This document shows, piece by piece, positions 46,224 through 55,165 of a DNA stretch of 64,000 nucleotides. A program made the translations under genes and the position numbers. The stretch comes from Bacteroidota bacterium. Its GTDB lineage: Bacteria > Bacteroidota > Bacteroidia > Chitinophagales > Chitinophagaceae. The notes beneath the pieces were generated by a model, which was given only the letters and a program-made list of their open reading frames with translations, was not told the origin of the DNA and made no database searches. The stretch spans positions 1 to 64,000 of the forward strand of contig JAFDYC010000051.1 of NCBI GenBank assembly GCA_018267625.1, in the 5' to 3' direction. Within the stretch, counting starts at the first letter, position 1. Every line of letters starts with the position of its first letter.

Positions 46224-47756
46224 ATGCAGCTCTCTGAAATACTTTCCAGCCTGGGAATTCAAAAAGAAAATCACGGCACTTCCACCGGTGCTCAATGGAT
46301 TGCCTCACAAGGCGAACAACTTCATTCCTACTCTCCAGTTGACGGTAAAGAAATAGGCAGTTTCCGCACCACTGATTCTGCTGCTTACGAAGCCGTCATA
46401 CAAAAAGCCACAGAAGCCTTTGAAGTTTGGCGGATGTGGCCTGCTCCCAAGCGCGGAGATGTAGTGCGGCAGATAGCCGATGCCTTGCGCAAACACAAAG
46501 ACCCACTGGGCCGCTTGGTGAGTTATGAGATGGGAAAATCCCTTCAGGAAGGCTGGGGCGAAGTGCAAGAAATGATAGACATAGCCGACTTCGCCGTGGG
46601 TTTGTCCCGCCAGCTATATGGCCTTACAATGCATAGCGAAAGGCCCATGCACCGCATGTATGAGCAATGGCATCCACTGGGCATCGTAGGTGTTATTTCT
46701 GCATTCAACTTCCCCGTAGCGGTGTGGAGCTGGAATGCCTTTATTGCCTGGGTTTGTGGTGATGTATGCGTGTGGAAACCTTCTGAGAAAACCTCGCTTT
46801 GTGCGCTGGCTTGCTTCCATATCATCGGGGAGGTATTAATAAATGCCGGTGCGCCGGAAGGCATTAATGGTTTAGTATGCGGGGGGGCTGAAGTAGGCAA
46901 ATGGTTATCTGAAGACACGCGGGTGCCCCTGCTAAGCGCCACCGGCAGCACGCGAATGGGTAAGGCTGTGGGAGCTGCCGTAGGGCAACGCCTGGGCAAG
47001 TCATTGCTGGAGCTGGGCGGTAATAATGCCATCATCATTTCTGAACATGCGGACCTGAACATGGCACTCATTGGTTGTGTGTTTGGAGCTGTGGGCACTG
47101 CCGGGCAACGCTGCACCACAACCCGCCGTATCATCATTCACGAAAACGTATTTGAAACGTTTAAAGAAAAATTGGTTCATGCCTATAGCCAGCTCGTCAT
47201 CGGCGACCCGCTTCTGGAAACGACACACGTTGGCCCACTCATAGACCAGGATGCCGTACAGCATTATATGAAAGCCCTTACGGAAATAAAAGCCGAGGGC
47301 GGAAAAGCCGTGGTGGAAGGTGGGGTGCTTTCAGGCTCAGGATTCGAAAGCGGCTGCTACGTGAAGCCTTGTATTTACGAAGTGGAAAACCGGTTCAAAA
47401 TTGTACAGCACGAGACCTTTGCTCCCATCCTTTACCTGATGAAATACAGTAAGCTTGAAGAGGCCATCGCAATGCAGAACGATGTGCCTCAGGGCTTGTC
47501 CTCTGCTCTGTTTACCCTGAACATGCGGGAAGCAGAAAGCTTTCTTTCCCATCAGGGATCTGATTGCGGCATTGCCAATATCAACATCGGTACGAGCGGA
47601 GCGGAAATAGGGGGCGCCTTTGGCGGCGAAAAAGAAACGGGCGGTGGCCGTGAGAGTGGCTCAGATGCCTGGAAAGCGTACATGCGCCGGCAGACGAACA
47701 CGATGAACTGGGGAGCTACCCTCCCCCTGGCTCAGGGCATTAAGTTTCATGTATAA
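46224..47756 (+). CDS. ALDH7-family aldehyde dehydrogenase (probable aminoadipate-semialdehyde dehydrogenase)
   Basis: NAD(P)-dependent aldehyde dehydrogenase of 510 residues resembling antiquitin (ALDH7A1) and bacterial AmaB, which oxidise L-2-aminoadipate semialdehyde in lysine breakdown. The general base lies in LLELGGNN (about 263), the catalytic cysteine in AGQRCTTTRR (about 296), and the ALDH7-like AFGGEKETGGGRESGSD occurs near the C-terminus. With the saccharopine dehydrogenase-like gene at 20771 it could form part of a saccharopine route, but the genes are not clustered. It has its own promoter element. Confidence 0.9.
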   Translation: MQLSEILSSLGIQKENHGTSTGAQWIASQGEQLHSYSPVDGKEIGSFRTTDSAAYEAVIQKATEAFEVWRMWPAPKRGDVVRQIADALRKHKDPLGRLVSYEMGKSLQEGWGEVQEMIDIADFAVGLSRQLYGLTMHSERPMHRMYEQWHPLGIVGVISAFNFPVAVWSWNAFIAWVCGDVCVWKPSEKTSLCALACFHIIGEVLINAGAPEGINGLVCGGAEVGKWLSEDTRVPLLSATGSTRMGKAVGAAVGQRLGKSLLELGGNNAIIISEHADLNMALIGCVFGAVGTAGQRCTTTRRIIIHENVFETFKEKLVHAYSQLVIGDPLLETTHVGPLIDQDAVQHYMKALTEIKAEGGKAVVEGGVLSGSGFESGCYVKPCIYEVENRFKIVQHETFAPILYLMKYSKLEEAIAMQNDVPQGLSSALFTLNMREAESFLSHQGSDCGIANINIGTSGAEIGGAFGGEKETGGGRESGSDAWKAYMRRQTNTMNWGATLPLAQGIKFHV

Positions 47757-47825
47757 GGCCCCGAATAGCTCTCATACACCGGCAGGGGAACAGCCTGCTG
47801 GACATGCAGGTATTGGTGCCGGATA

Positions 47826-47866
47826 AAAACAACAAACCCCGGATTACTGTTCGACAGCACCGGGAT
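47826..47866 (-). terminator. Possible terminator, minus strand
   Basis: On the minus strand a CCCGG/CCGGG outer stem encloses a CTGT/ACAG inner stem with a CGA loop, followed by TTTGTTGTTTTT. It lies about 240 bases beyond the scpA stop and 70 bases beyond the convergent ALDH stop. The 47867-48107 stretch has an open frame but no recognisable protein, and I see nothing else there. Confidence 0.4.
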
Positions 47867-48107
47867 TCATTTGGTTGCCTTCGTTTCCGAAAGCATTTCA
47901 AATGTAGTGCAAGACAACCGTTTCTGTTGTCATCTTACCGACATGGACTCATGGGCAAAATCAATGCAGAGCAGGCCGTATTCCGGGAAATGCTACACAG
48001 AGGACTTTTGACTAAGGGTACGATTCAGGCAGGCCACAATGGGTGCCAAAAAGCTTTCCCCATGCTGGCTAAAAAAATACTCAAAAGGAAAAGGAACGAT
48101 CTGGGTC

Positions 48108-48872
48108 CTATGAAGTTGGACTGGCTTCTGCTTCGCGGTTTTCATTCCACTCCAGAATGAAATTATTGCGTCCCGTGCCGCTGAGAATACTGAGGAAACG
48201 TTGCTGAATCAGTTCCAGCATGGCTAAGAACGTGAAGATGGCGTGGATACGGTTTTCGGCCTGAGTGAAGAGGGCTTCGAAGCTGAGGCGTCCGGCCTGG
48301 CTGAGGTGATCGATGAGGAAACTACGCTGCCCCTCGAGGCTGTAGTTGTATTTCACAACGACGTGCTGCGGCTTGTCAGTGCGTTCCTTGAGGCGTTTGA
48401 GAAGTTTTTCGAAGGTCTGGGCGAGCTTGTAAACCGTGATAGTTTGTACTTCGGTGCCTTCGCTATGTGCTTCACTGACGGCTTCCAGTTCAGCGCGGAT
48501 ATTACCTCTTTTTTGTGCCAGCAGGCGCTCCGCTTCGAGGCCTGCCATCGTTTCAGAAGCTTCCTTGAATCGTTTGTATTCAAGAATCTTATCCACGAGT
48601 TCCTGGCGGGGGTCTATTTCGTTTCCGGTAGCATCCAGTTCGCGGCGGGGCAGGAGCATTTTGGCTTTGATGCGCATCAGGGTGGACACGAACAAAATGA
48701 ACTCTGAGGCCAATTCAATATCCAGGGCTTCGAGCTGGTGGATGTAGGCTAAGAAATCCTGAATAAGGCTGTGGATGGGGATGTTGTATATGTCCAGCTC
48801 ATCTCGCTCGATAAAGAACAGCAACAGGTCGAAAGGGCCTTCGAATTGAGGAAGCTTAATCTGGTATGCCAA
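48108..48872 (-). CDS. scpA: Segregation and condensation protein A
   Basis: Kleisin subunit of the bacterial SMC complex, which condenses and separates chromosomes. The 254-residue protein shows the family N-terminal segment FEGPFDLLLFFIERDELDIYNIPI and the C-terminal winged helix (TFLAMLELIQQRFLSI). No scpB or smc gene lies in the window. It lies 45 bases downstream of the glycosyltransferase gene in the same orientation, and co-transcription is likely but functionally unrelated. Confidence 0.92.
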   Translation of the reverse strand: MAYQIKLPQFEGPFDLLLFFIERDELDIYNIPIHSLIQDFLAYIHQLEALDIELASEFILFVSTLMRIKAKMLLPRRELDATGNEIDPRQELVDKILEYKRFKEASETMAGLEAERLLAQKRGNIRAELEAVSEAHSEGTEVQTITVYKLAQTFEKLLKRLKERTDKPQHVVVKYNYSLEGQRSFLIDHLSQAGRLSFEALFTQAENRIHAIFTFLAMLELIQQRFLSILSGTGRNNFILEWNENREAEASPTS

Positions 48873-48917
48873 GAGAAGAGGTACGTTGAAGTTGGAGCAG
48901 GCAGCAGGAACAGGGAA

Positions 48918-50345
48918 TCATTTACCCCGTCCCTGAAACAGAACGATGAAGGTATAAAGCAGGATTTTCAGGTCGAGGGCAAGGGAGCAGTTTTCAATGT
49001 AGAGCAGGTCATATTTCATGCGCTCAATCATCTCGTCCACATTTTCGGCGTAGCCGAACTGAACCATACCCCAACTGGTAAGACCCGGCTTCACCTTATG
49101 CAGGTACTTGTAGTGGGGGCGCTTTTGGGAGATAATGTTGATGAAATATTCCCGCTCAGGCCGGGGCCCAACGAGGCTCATATCGCCCCGGAGGATGTTG
49201 AAAAATTGGGGCAGTTCATCAATACGCCATTTGCGCATCACGCGTCCCCAACGGGTAATGCGGGGGTCGTCTTTGCTGGAAAGGGCTGGGCCATTGACCT
49301 CAGCATCTTGCCGCATGGAACGGAACTTGAGGATACGGAAAGGACGGCCATATTGGCCAATGCGCTCCTGCATATACAAGACCGGGCCGGGGGAAGAAAG
49401 CCGGACGCGCAACGCCGCAAAGGCATACAGCGGCGAGAGCAGCAAGATGGCACTGAGAGACACACCCACATCAATAACGCGTTTGCAAACACGCTGCCAA
49501 TCAGGCATGAGGTCCGGGTAGATGTGCACCAGGCCTACATCGTACACGTTGCTGGTCTTTACCGAGCCGGAGATAATATCGTAGGTGTCAGGCAGGAAGC
49601 TGACAACCACCGGGCGGTGGCTCAGCCGGGTCAGGATAGATTCCAGCAGGTAATGTTCGCTGGAGTCCACAGCCACTATCACCTCTTCTATGTGGTGCTG
49701 GTCAATCGTTTCTTCGAGCTGGGAAAGGTGGGCAAGCTGAGGCAGGTAATGGCTCATTCCATTGCTCGCTTCGAGGTTGCTGTAGGTGAAACCAATAAAG
49801 ATGTTTCCCAGTTTGACCGGGCTTTTACTGATGCGTTTATACACATCAATAGCCAGCGCATTTCCACCGATGATGAGGGTACGAAAGCCCGTCTTGCCCA
49901 GTTGCAGCCGGCGCTTCACCACATTCAGGATGGCCAGCCGGACGATGAGCGTAGCCAGGGTATGAATGAGCATGTAACGACCCGTCATTTTGATGAACCA
50001 GGAATGGTCACTGCTGTCGTTGGTGAAGACAAAGAGGGCGATGATGATTGTGCCCAGGATGCAGGAGATGAGGGTTCGGTTTACTTCATGAAGGCGGCTC
50101 TTACGGTAGAGGTCGAAGTAGGTGCCGGAAAGGGTGTACAGCAATACCCAGCCAAGCGGTACCAGCACTAAGCCAAAGAGAAAATCGCGCAAGCCTAATT
50201 GGCTCCAGGCTTCCCATCCCTGGCTCAGGCCCAGGAGGCGATGACGATAGACCCAAAAGAGCATCCAAGCCACTGCCGCTGCTACATAATCGAGCAGGAT
50301 GAGTTGGCGGATAGCGCGCCTCTTGGATGGGTCAGTCAGCTTCAT
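48918..50345 (-). CDS. Exopolysaccharide-priming polyprenyl glycosylphosphotransferase
   Basis: Transfers a sugar-1-phosphate to undecaprenyl phosphate to start a surface-polysaccharide repeat (WcaJ/WbaP-like). The 475-residue protein has an N-terminal set of about four or five membrane helices (1-130), a CoA-binding-like Rossmann domain (140-270) and the C-terminal sugar transferase domain with FRILKFRSM, RITRWGRVMRKWRIDELPQ and GDMSLVGPRPE. The opposite strand carries a long open frame that is only its shadow. With the oxidoreductase gene at 51294 it forms a small polysaccharide-linked group. Confidence 0.92.
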   Translation of the reverse strand: MKLTDPSKRRAIRQLILLDYVAAAVAWMLFWVYRHRLLGLSQGWEAWSQLGLRDFLFGLVLVPLGWVLLYTLSGTYFDLYRKSRLHEVNRTLISCILGTIIIALFVFTNDSSDHSWFIKMTGRYMLIHTLATLIVRLAILNVVKRRLQLGKTGFRTLIIGGNALAIDVYKRISKSPVKLGNIFIGFTYSNLEASNGMSHYLPQLAHLSQLEETIDQHHIEEVIVAVDSSEHYLLESILTRLSHRPVVVSFLPDTYDIISGSVKTSNVYDVGLVHIYPDLMPDWQRVCKRVIDVGVSLSAILLLSPLYAFAALRVRLSSPGPVLYMQERIGQYGRPFRILKFRSMRQDAEVNGPALSSKDDPRITRWGRVMRKWRIDELPQFFNILRGDMSLVGPRPEREYFINIISQKRPHYKYLHKVKPGLTSWGMVQFGYAENVDEMIERMKYDLLYIENCSLALDLKILLYTFIVLFQGRGK

Positions 50346-50372
50346 GAAGCTTTAAGGCATGCAATTTTCAAA

Positions 50373-51245
50373 TCAAAAAGTAACCAGTTTGACATTGTCA
50401 ATGTAGAGCTTACCATCGCTGCTGCCCGGAGTCCGATCGGCCCGAATCAGGATGCGGTATTCTGAACCCTGATAGGCAGAGATAAATTCCTTGATGCCGA
50501 TGTACGCCTTATTCCAGGTGCTGCTGGCTTTAAAGCCAATTATCTCTTTCGTAAAGGCTGCACCCGTACTGTTCAAAACTGAATACATGCCCACCCGGAG
50601 CTCCATATCTCCTTTGTAGTTCAGCTCGATATAGGCATCGGTTCCGGCCTGGATCGTACCTGTTGGCAGGCTCAGGACTACGGTGGAATCATAACTGCCA
50701 TTCAGTTCAATCAGCCCGGAGCCTCCACCTTCCAGCACATTAGTATCCGGGTGGATGATATTCAGCAGGTAGGTACTGTCAATGGAATAAGGCCGAAAAT
50801 TGTTTCGCCTACCCAGGCCTGCATCAAAATTTTCTGAGAAAGCAAGGCGGGTAGTTTCGTGGTAGCCGGTAGTAGGCGTGTACTGAATCACTGCACCAGG
50901 CTTGGGGTTGAGCACGGTGTTGTCTGAGAGGTAAAAAGGATAGGCTACTTCATAGCCACGGAGGCCGTCGTAGTCAATACCTGCCAGCAAGAGTAAGGTG
51001 CCCGGTTCGTTGGCAATAACCGGAAACTGAGCCGGCAGGTCAAACACTCCTACCGGATTGTTGTTGAAATAAGCCCAGACATGGGTAATCTTATGCGAAT
51101 TGGAACCTGTCTTTGCGGTGTTGCCGGTGAAGTTGAACGAGTCAATACGCACATAAGTAGGCACGGGCTCGGATGGGTTGATGATGTTGCAGGCAGAAAA
51201 GGCCGAAAAAAATGCAGCGCAAAGAAGAAAGGATAAGATTCGCAT
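50373..51245 (-). CDS. Hypothetical lipoprotein with a C-terminal beta-sandwich
   Basis: No family recognised. The 290-residue protein has a lipobox at FSAC (residue about 19) after a hydrophobic signal, so it is anchored on the outside of a membrane. The remainder is beta-rich; the end (RILIRADRTPGSSDGKLYIDNVKLVTF) looks like a carbohydrate-binding jelly-roll fold. Start is the ATG at 51245; an in-frame TTG two codons upstream is less likely. It lies between the oxidoreductase and the glycosyltransferase in the same orientation, so a surface or polysaccharide role is a guess. Confidence 0.75.
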   Translation of the reverse strand: MRILSFLLCAAFFSAFSACNIINPSEPVPTYVRIDSFNFTGNTAKTGSNSHKITHVWAYFNNNPVGVFDLPAQFPVIANEPGTLLLLAGIDYDGLRGYEVAYPFYLSDNTVLNPKPGAVIQYTPTTGYHETTRLAFSENFDAGLGRRNNFRPYSIDSTYLLNIIHPDTNVLEGGGSGLIELNGSYDSTVVLSLPTGTIQAGTDAYIELNYKGDMELRVGMYSVLNSTGAAFTKEIIGFKASSTWNKAYIGIKEFISAYQGSEYRILIRADRTPGSSDGKLYIDNVKLVTF

Positions 51246-51293
51246 GGACAAGGAATAGCAGCCGGAATTTGAGTTTCTAACGTCTTCCAGGGC

Positions 51294-52280
51294 TTACAGA
51301 TTGTGCAGTTCGTGGTGAGCAGACATTTTTTTGAGAATCTGATGCGCAATGTCCATCGCATAGTATCCATCCTGAACACTGACCCGCACCGGCACATCCT
51401 GAACGATGGCCTGCACAAACTCGCTTAGTTCCGCATGAATAGCATTGCTGGGTTTCACCTCCGGCATACTCACCGAAATTGTCTTCTGGCTGCCATTGGG
51501 CAACTCAAGGGGAAAGTCCAGCATCCCTGCCGGATCCTGCTCACCTTTCAGGCGGATGACTTCAGTCTTTTTGTCTAAAAAGTCAATACCGATATAAGCA
51601 TCCCGTTGAAAGAGCCGCATCTTCCGCATCTTCTTCATAGAGATACGCGAGGAAGTAAGGTTGGCCACGCAGCCATTGTCGAATTCAATACGGGCATTCG
51701 CAATGTCCGCGCTCTCGCTCATCACTGCCACGCCCGAAGCCGAGATGCGCCTTACGGGCGATTGCACTAAGTGAAGCAACACATCAATATCGTGAATCAT
51801 GAGGTCCAGGATCACTGACACATCGGTACCTCGGGGGTTGAATTGAGCCAGTCGGTGCGCCTCAATAAACATGGGTTGCAGACTTTGCTCATCCAGAGCC
51901 AGCAGCGCGGGATTGTAGCGCTCTACGTGGCCCACCTGGCATTTTACACCGGCTTCCCCCACCAGCTTCACCAATTCCTGAGCTTCTTCCAGCGTGTGGG
52001 CTAGTGGCTTTTCAATAAACACATGCCGCCCCTGTTGCAGGCATAGTTTCGCTACCTCGAAATGGGCACTGGTAGTGGTCACGATGTCCACAGCATCCGA
52101 AGCGGCAATAAGATCGTCTAATTGGCTGAAACGCCGGGCGCCGTACTGGGCAATGGCACTTTCTGCTGAAGCATCATTTGGGTCATAGAAGCCGACAAGC
52201 TCTGCGCCAGGCACCTGCAGCCACTGCTGTAAATGGATTTTCCCAAGATGGCCCGCTCCGAAGAGGCCGATTTTAATCAT
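51294..52280 (-). CDS. Gfo/Idh/MocA family oxidoreductase
   Basis: A 328-residue NAD(P)-dependent oxidoreductase acting on sugars or sugar nucleotides. The N-terminal Rossmann motif is IGLFGAGHLGKIH, followed by the EKPLAHT motif and the catalytic segment DLMIHDIDVLLHL. Substrate is undetermined. It is the first gene of the minus-strand series that continues through the lipoprotein, the glycosyltransferase and scpA. The ATG at 52280 matches the family N-terminus. Confidence 0.9.
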   Translation of the reverse strand: MIKIGLFGAGHLGKIHLQQWLQVPGAELVGFYDPNDASAESAIAQYGARRFSQLDDLIAASDAVDIVTTTSAHFEVAKLCLQQGRHVFIEKPLAHTLEEAQELVKLVGEAGVKCQVGHVERYNPALLALDEQSLQPMFIEAHRLAQFNPRGTDVSVILDLMIHDIDVLLHLVQSPVRRISASGVAVMSESADIANARIEFDNGCVANLTSSRISMKKMRKMRLFQRDAYIGIDFLDKKTEVIRLKGEQDPAGMLDFPLELPNGSQKTISVSMPEVKPSNAIHAELSEFVQAIVQDVPVRVSVQDGYYAMDIAHQILKKMSAHHELHNL

Positions 52281-52602
52281 AGCCGGAAAAAGAAATTACC
52301 TCAGCCTTGCAGCGCAAAACGCGCATACCGAAAAAGGTGGTGCAAGATACGCCTCTTGAAAGTGGGCAAAGGCAGTTGGCTATTGGAGGATCCTCGATGG
52401 ATTATTAGAGGCACTTTTTTGTAAGTGAAATACTATATTCCGTTTGTTTTCAGGAGTTTCCTATTTTCACCCCAGCAGCAGTCAGAAGCCTGATAGTTGC
52501 CTATGCTCTTTTACAAGTCTGAAAAATCTTTTGAATAGCGTTTAGCTATTTACGAAGTTGCAACTGAAACGTAGGAAATTTCAATTGAACACAGCCGTAG
52601 TA

Positions 52603-52700
52603 AATGCTAAGCGCCCGCGGGTACCGTGGGCGCTGGCATTGCTTGTGTTCATGGCTTCCTACGGCCTCAGTTGCAAGTGATGTACCGGCCCACGGTACCC
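52603..52700. repeat. Strong hairpin with a distant 12-bp inverted partner
   Basis: Bases 52603-52640 fold into a hairpin: AATGC/GCATT, then AGCGCCC/GGGCGCT, then CGG/CCG around a GTA loop. Its loop-proximal GGGTACCGTGGG (52619-52630) recurs inverted as CCCACGGTACCC at 52689-52700, so two alternative pairings are possible. No T-run follows, so it is not a simple terminator. It lies in the otherwise empty 52281-53009 stretch, in which I see no other gene. This could be a structured RNA element or a remnant of a mobile element. Confidence 0.5.
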
Positions 52701-53009
52701 GTTTGGTTTAAGGAGCTTTCTTCCGTTCGCTGTACATCACCTTCAATTTTTTGTTCCCACTTTTTGTATTGGGTGCAGGAGATGATGTAGGAAAGTGCAA
52801 CAGAGAAAAAGTAAGACACAATTAATAGCTTTCACTTAATTACTCCATGCAGCTATGCCTTCCCTTCCCTTGCGAAATGGCCGGATGGCCAAACCAAAAT
52901 GAAAAAGTGGCGGACTGCCGCTTGCTGTCAGGGGCGGTTGATAAATGCGGACGGCACTGGGCGTTGGAAATCATCCAACTGCCAAACAATAGTGAACAAA
53001 CTAAAACAA

Positions 53010-53519
53010 ATGAATCATGAAAAACTTGTCTCGTATCCTGACAACCGCAACGGCCTTTGTAGGTCTTGTATCCTGATGAGCATCGCAACATTGTCTTGTA
53101 AAAAGGGCGATGAAATAACGACAAAGCCACTTCATTCCGTCACTACAACTTCGAAGTGGCTGGGAAATACCGGCAGATATTTTAATCCTAGTACAGGATG
53201 GTGCATAACCGTCTCCGGCAACTGCCTCGGTGGTGTCGAGATTCATGCCCCACGTAAAATTACAGACATTAAGGTTGCTATTAATGATGGCACCTTGGGT
53301 ACGCTTCTGACCAATGACCCCGGCTACTATGCAGATTTGACGAGTCCCGGCGATACCATCACGCAACATTTCATTAACGGAATCGTGAATGGTACTATTT
53401 TCTACGGGCTCAGGACCGACTTGAGTTTGCCATCCAATGAGATTCTCCTGATCATGGGAGAGGAGCTAGTGAGCAATACGTCTTATGATGTAATAATGCC
53501 GATCAAGGACGACTTATAA
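53010..53519 (+). CDS. Hypothetical exported protein with an apparent frameshift in its signal peptide
   Basis: No family recognised. The main frame (53010 or the ATG at 53076 to TAA) reads SIATLSCKKGDE, a plausible lipobox, then a beta-rich 145-residue domain (WLGNTGRYFNPSTGWC, SGNCLGGVEI). A second frame starting at ATG 53017 encodes MKNLSRILTTATAFVGLVS and stops at a TGA overlapping the ATG at 53076. Joined with a +1 shift near 53064-53068, the two give a complete lipoprotein signal. Either the gene is frameshifted, or the start is downstream, or the base call is wrong. It is the first gene of the AT-richer cassette. Confidence 0.55.
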   Translation: MNHEKLVSYPDNRNGLCRSCILMSIATLSCKKGDEITTKPLHSVTTTSKWLGNTGRYFNPSTGWCITVSGNCLGGVEIHAPRKITDIKVAINDGTLGTLLTNDPGYYADLTSPGDTITQHFINGIVNGTIFYGLRTDLSLPSNEILLIMGEELVSNTSYDVIMPIKDDL

Positions 53520-53590
53520 GTTTTGTAAAGGAGGCGCTGTTGACTTAAAGTTTGCGGCGCTTCCATATATTTCATATACAATTTATTTTT

Positions 53591-54763
53591 ATGAATCGCA
53601 TTTGTTTTTTTATAATTATATTGTTTGTCATTTCCTGCAATGATAATGAGGCAGGTAAAAATTTTATTGACTATCGGGTAGATAGTTTGACTTGGCGTAG
53701 CTCGGAAAGCAGACAGAATTTTCAGGACCCCAAAAGCTTTATCATCGCTTTAGGTCATGACACATCTGGTGTGCAAGTTGCCTCTCTCTTTTTTCCAGAA
53801 TCGGGAATAATCTACAATTACTCGCTTGCCAATAACGGCTTGATAAGTACATTCCGACTTAGCAATATGCAGAAAGAAGATTGCTATTCATTCTGCTTAA
53901 CTCAAAAAGGAGACATTTGGTTCAGCTTTGCAAATAAGTTATTAATTTATGAGTATCAGCATGGTTATCGCATCAAGCGAACCTATAATTTCCTGCCACA
54001 ACTGGATTCTCAATTCACATGCTTTGCATATCTAAATTCGGTGCCTCTAGAAATTGACGACAGCCATGCAATGCCTGATTCTACTGCAAAATTTGGGTTA
54101 ATCATGGATTCTAAATCTATAATGTCGCCAAATTTGACTTTGGCGGAAAGATATTCCCGACCTTGTGTCGGTCGTTTTAAAGTTGTTAACGATTCGGTGC
54201 GTTGTATTGATTCCATTGTCTTCTTTCCCGAAAGCCATCGGAAGAAATTTCACTATTCTAGATTTCCGTTTATAGTAAATGTCGGCACTATAATATATTA
54301 TGTATTTGATGATGGCGACAGCATTTACTCATACAACTTGGTTACAAAGAAACGCCAACCGGTTGTCTTCTTGAATAATCTTGACGAAGACTATAGACCC
54401 ATCTTAATGGAAGAAGACAGCACCTACAGCATCCCTTATGTCATTAAGAATGCCATCATGAGCCCTAGCATTCGTCTGTTTCTGTTCGATCCAAACAGAA
54501 AAGTATTTTATCTCGGCATTAAAAAGAGACAATCTTACCTGACTGAGGAAGGCAGCCGGATAAATGACATGCTTGATTATCCCTTTCGCATCTTGGTACT
54601 TGACGAGCATTTTAGGAAAGTCAAAAGCGTGGATTTTCCTAAAGGCAGGTTCCGGGCATTATATGATGCTTTTGTCGGGGAAAAAGGGTTGTACCTGATG
54701 ACCAATTCTAAAAAATCAATCAGCTATGAAGTATATGATTTTGGCGGCGCTGGCAGTAATTGA
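53591..54763 (+). CDS. Lipoprotein, probable beta-propeller (DUF4221-like)
   Basis: A 390-residue protein with a lipobox (FVISC, residue about 16) after a short hydrophobic signal. The body consists of repeated beta-strand patterns (GIIYNYSLANNGLISTFRL, DSIYSYNLVTK, FRILVLDEHFRKVKSVDFP) as in six-bladed propeller lipoproteins of Bacteroidota such as DUF4221. Assignment is by pattern only. The ATG at 53591 is chosen; a 13-codon upstream extension lacks signal character. Base composition is visibly more AT-rich than the neighbouring core genes. It overlaps the next gene by 38 bases. Confidence 0.65.
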   Translation: MNRICFFIIILFVISCNDNEAGKNFIDYRVDSLTWRSSESRQNFQDPKSFIIALGHDTSGVQVASLFFPESGIIYNYSLANNGLISTFRLSNMQKEDCYSFCLTQKGDIWFSFANKLLIYEYQHGYRIKRTYNFLPQLDSQFTCFAYLNSVPLEIDDSHAMPDSTAKFGLIMDSKSIMSPNLTLAERYSRPCVGRFKVVNDSVRCIDSIVFFPESHRKKFHYSRFPFIVNVGTIIYYVFDDGDSIYSYNLVTKKRQPVVFLNNLDEDYRPILMEEDSTYSIPYVIKNAIMSPSIRLFLFDPNRKVFYLGIKKRQSYLTEEGSRINDMLDYPFRILVLDEHFRKVKSVDFPKGRFRALYDAFVGEKGLYLMTNSKKSISYEVYDFGGAGSN

Positions 54764-55157
54764 GCTGGCGTCCTGCTCTGCGCGTAAAGGCCCCGACGCA
54801 ATCTTTTCTGACTATTTGCAACGCGTCCACCATGTTCAAATTCCAGAAGGCAAGCACACTTATGTAGTGTTTCCCGAGTGCCTCGGCTGTAAAGGTTGTT
54901 CTGCACATGCTATGGATTATCTCGCAACACATCATTTTCAAGACGTAACGGTGATATGCGGGAATGACAACGCGGATTATTTAGAAGACGCTTCGTATCC
55001 GGTACTTATTGACTCACAATCAGAAATTGAGCACTTAAATCTTCAAACCCAAAATGTAGCCATCCTGACCACTCGTAATGGCGAGTTAGAGAAGATTATC
55101 TCTCTTCAGGCTAATAACCTGGACAGTTCATTGATATCCTATTTTGGCAAGAAGTAA
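54726..55157 (+). CDS. Hypothetical lipoprotein with a CLGCKGC motif
   Basis: A 143-residue protein with a lipobox (IELASC, residue 17). The striking element is VVFPECLGCKGCSAHAM near residue 50: three cysteines in C-x2-C-x2-C spacing beside a beta-strand, as in a thioredoxin-like fold or a metal site. The remainder (VLIDSQSEIEHLNL, VAILTTRNGELEKI) also fits an alpha/beta redox fold. The gene starts within the end of the propeller gene, in a different frame, so the two are probably co-translated. Function is unknown. Confidence 0.65.
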   Translation: MKYMILAALAVIELASCSARKGPDAIFSDYLQRVHHVQIPEGKHTYVVFPECLGCKGCSAHAMDYLATHHFQDVTVICGNDNADYLEDASYPVLIDSQSEIEHLNLQTQNVAILTTRNGELEKIISLQANNLDSSLISYFGKK

Positions 55158-55165
55158 GGTGAAGG

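Noticed and set aside
47804..48160. A 118-residue plus-strand frame after the ALDH gene
   Set aside because: It has no recognisable motif, crosses the possible minus-strand terminator and overlaps the scpA 3' end; probably chance.
48771..50171. A 466-residue open frame on the plus strand over the glycosyltransferase gene
   Set aside because: The minus-strand gene has clear glycosylphosphotransferase motifs over this region. The plus-strand translation shows no domain and begins inside scpA, so it is a shadow frame.
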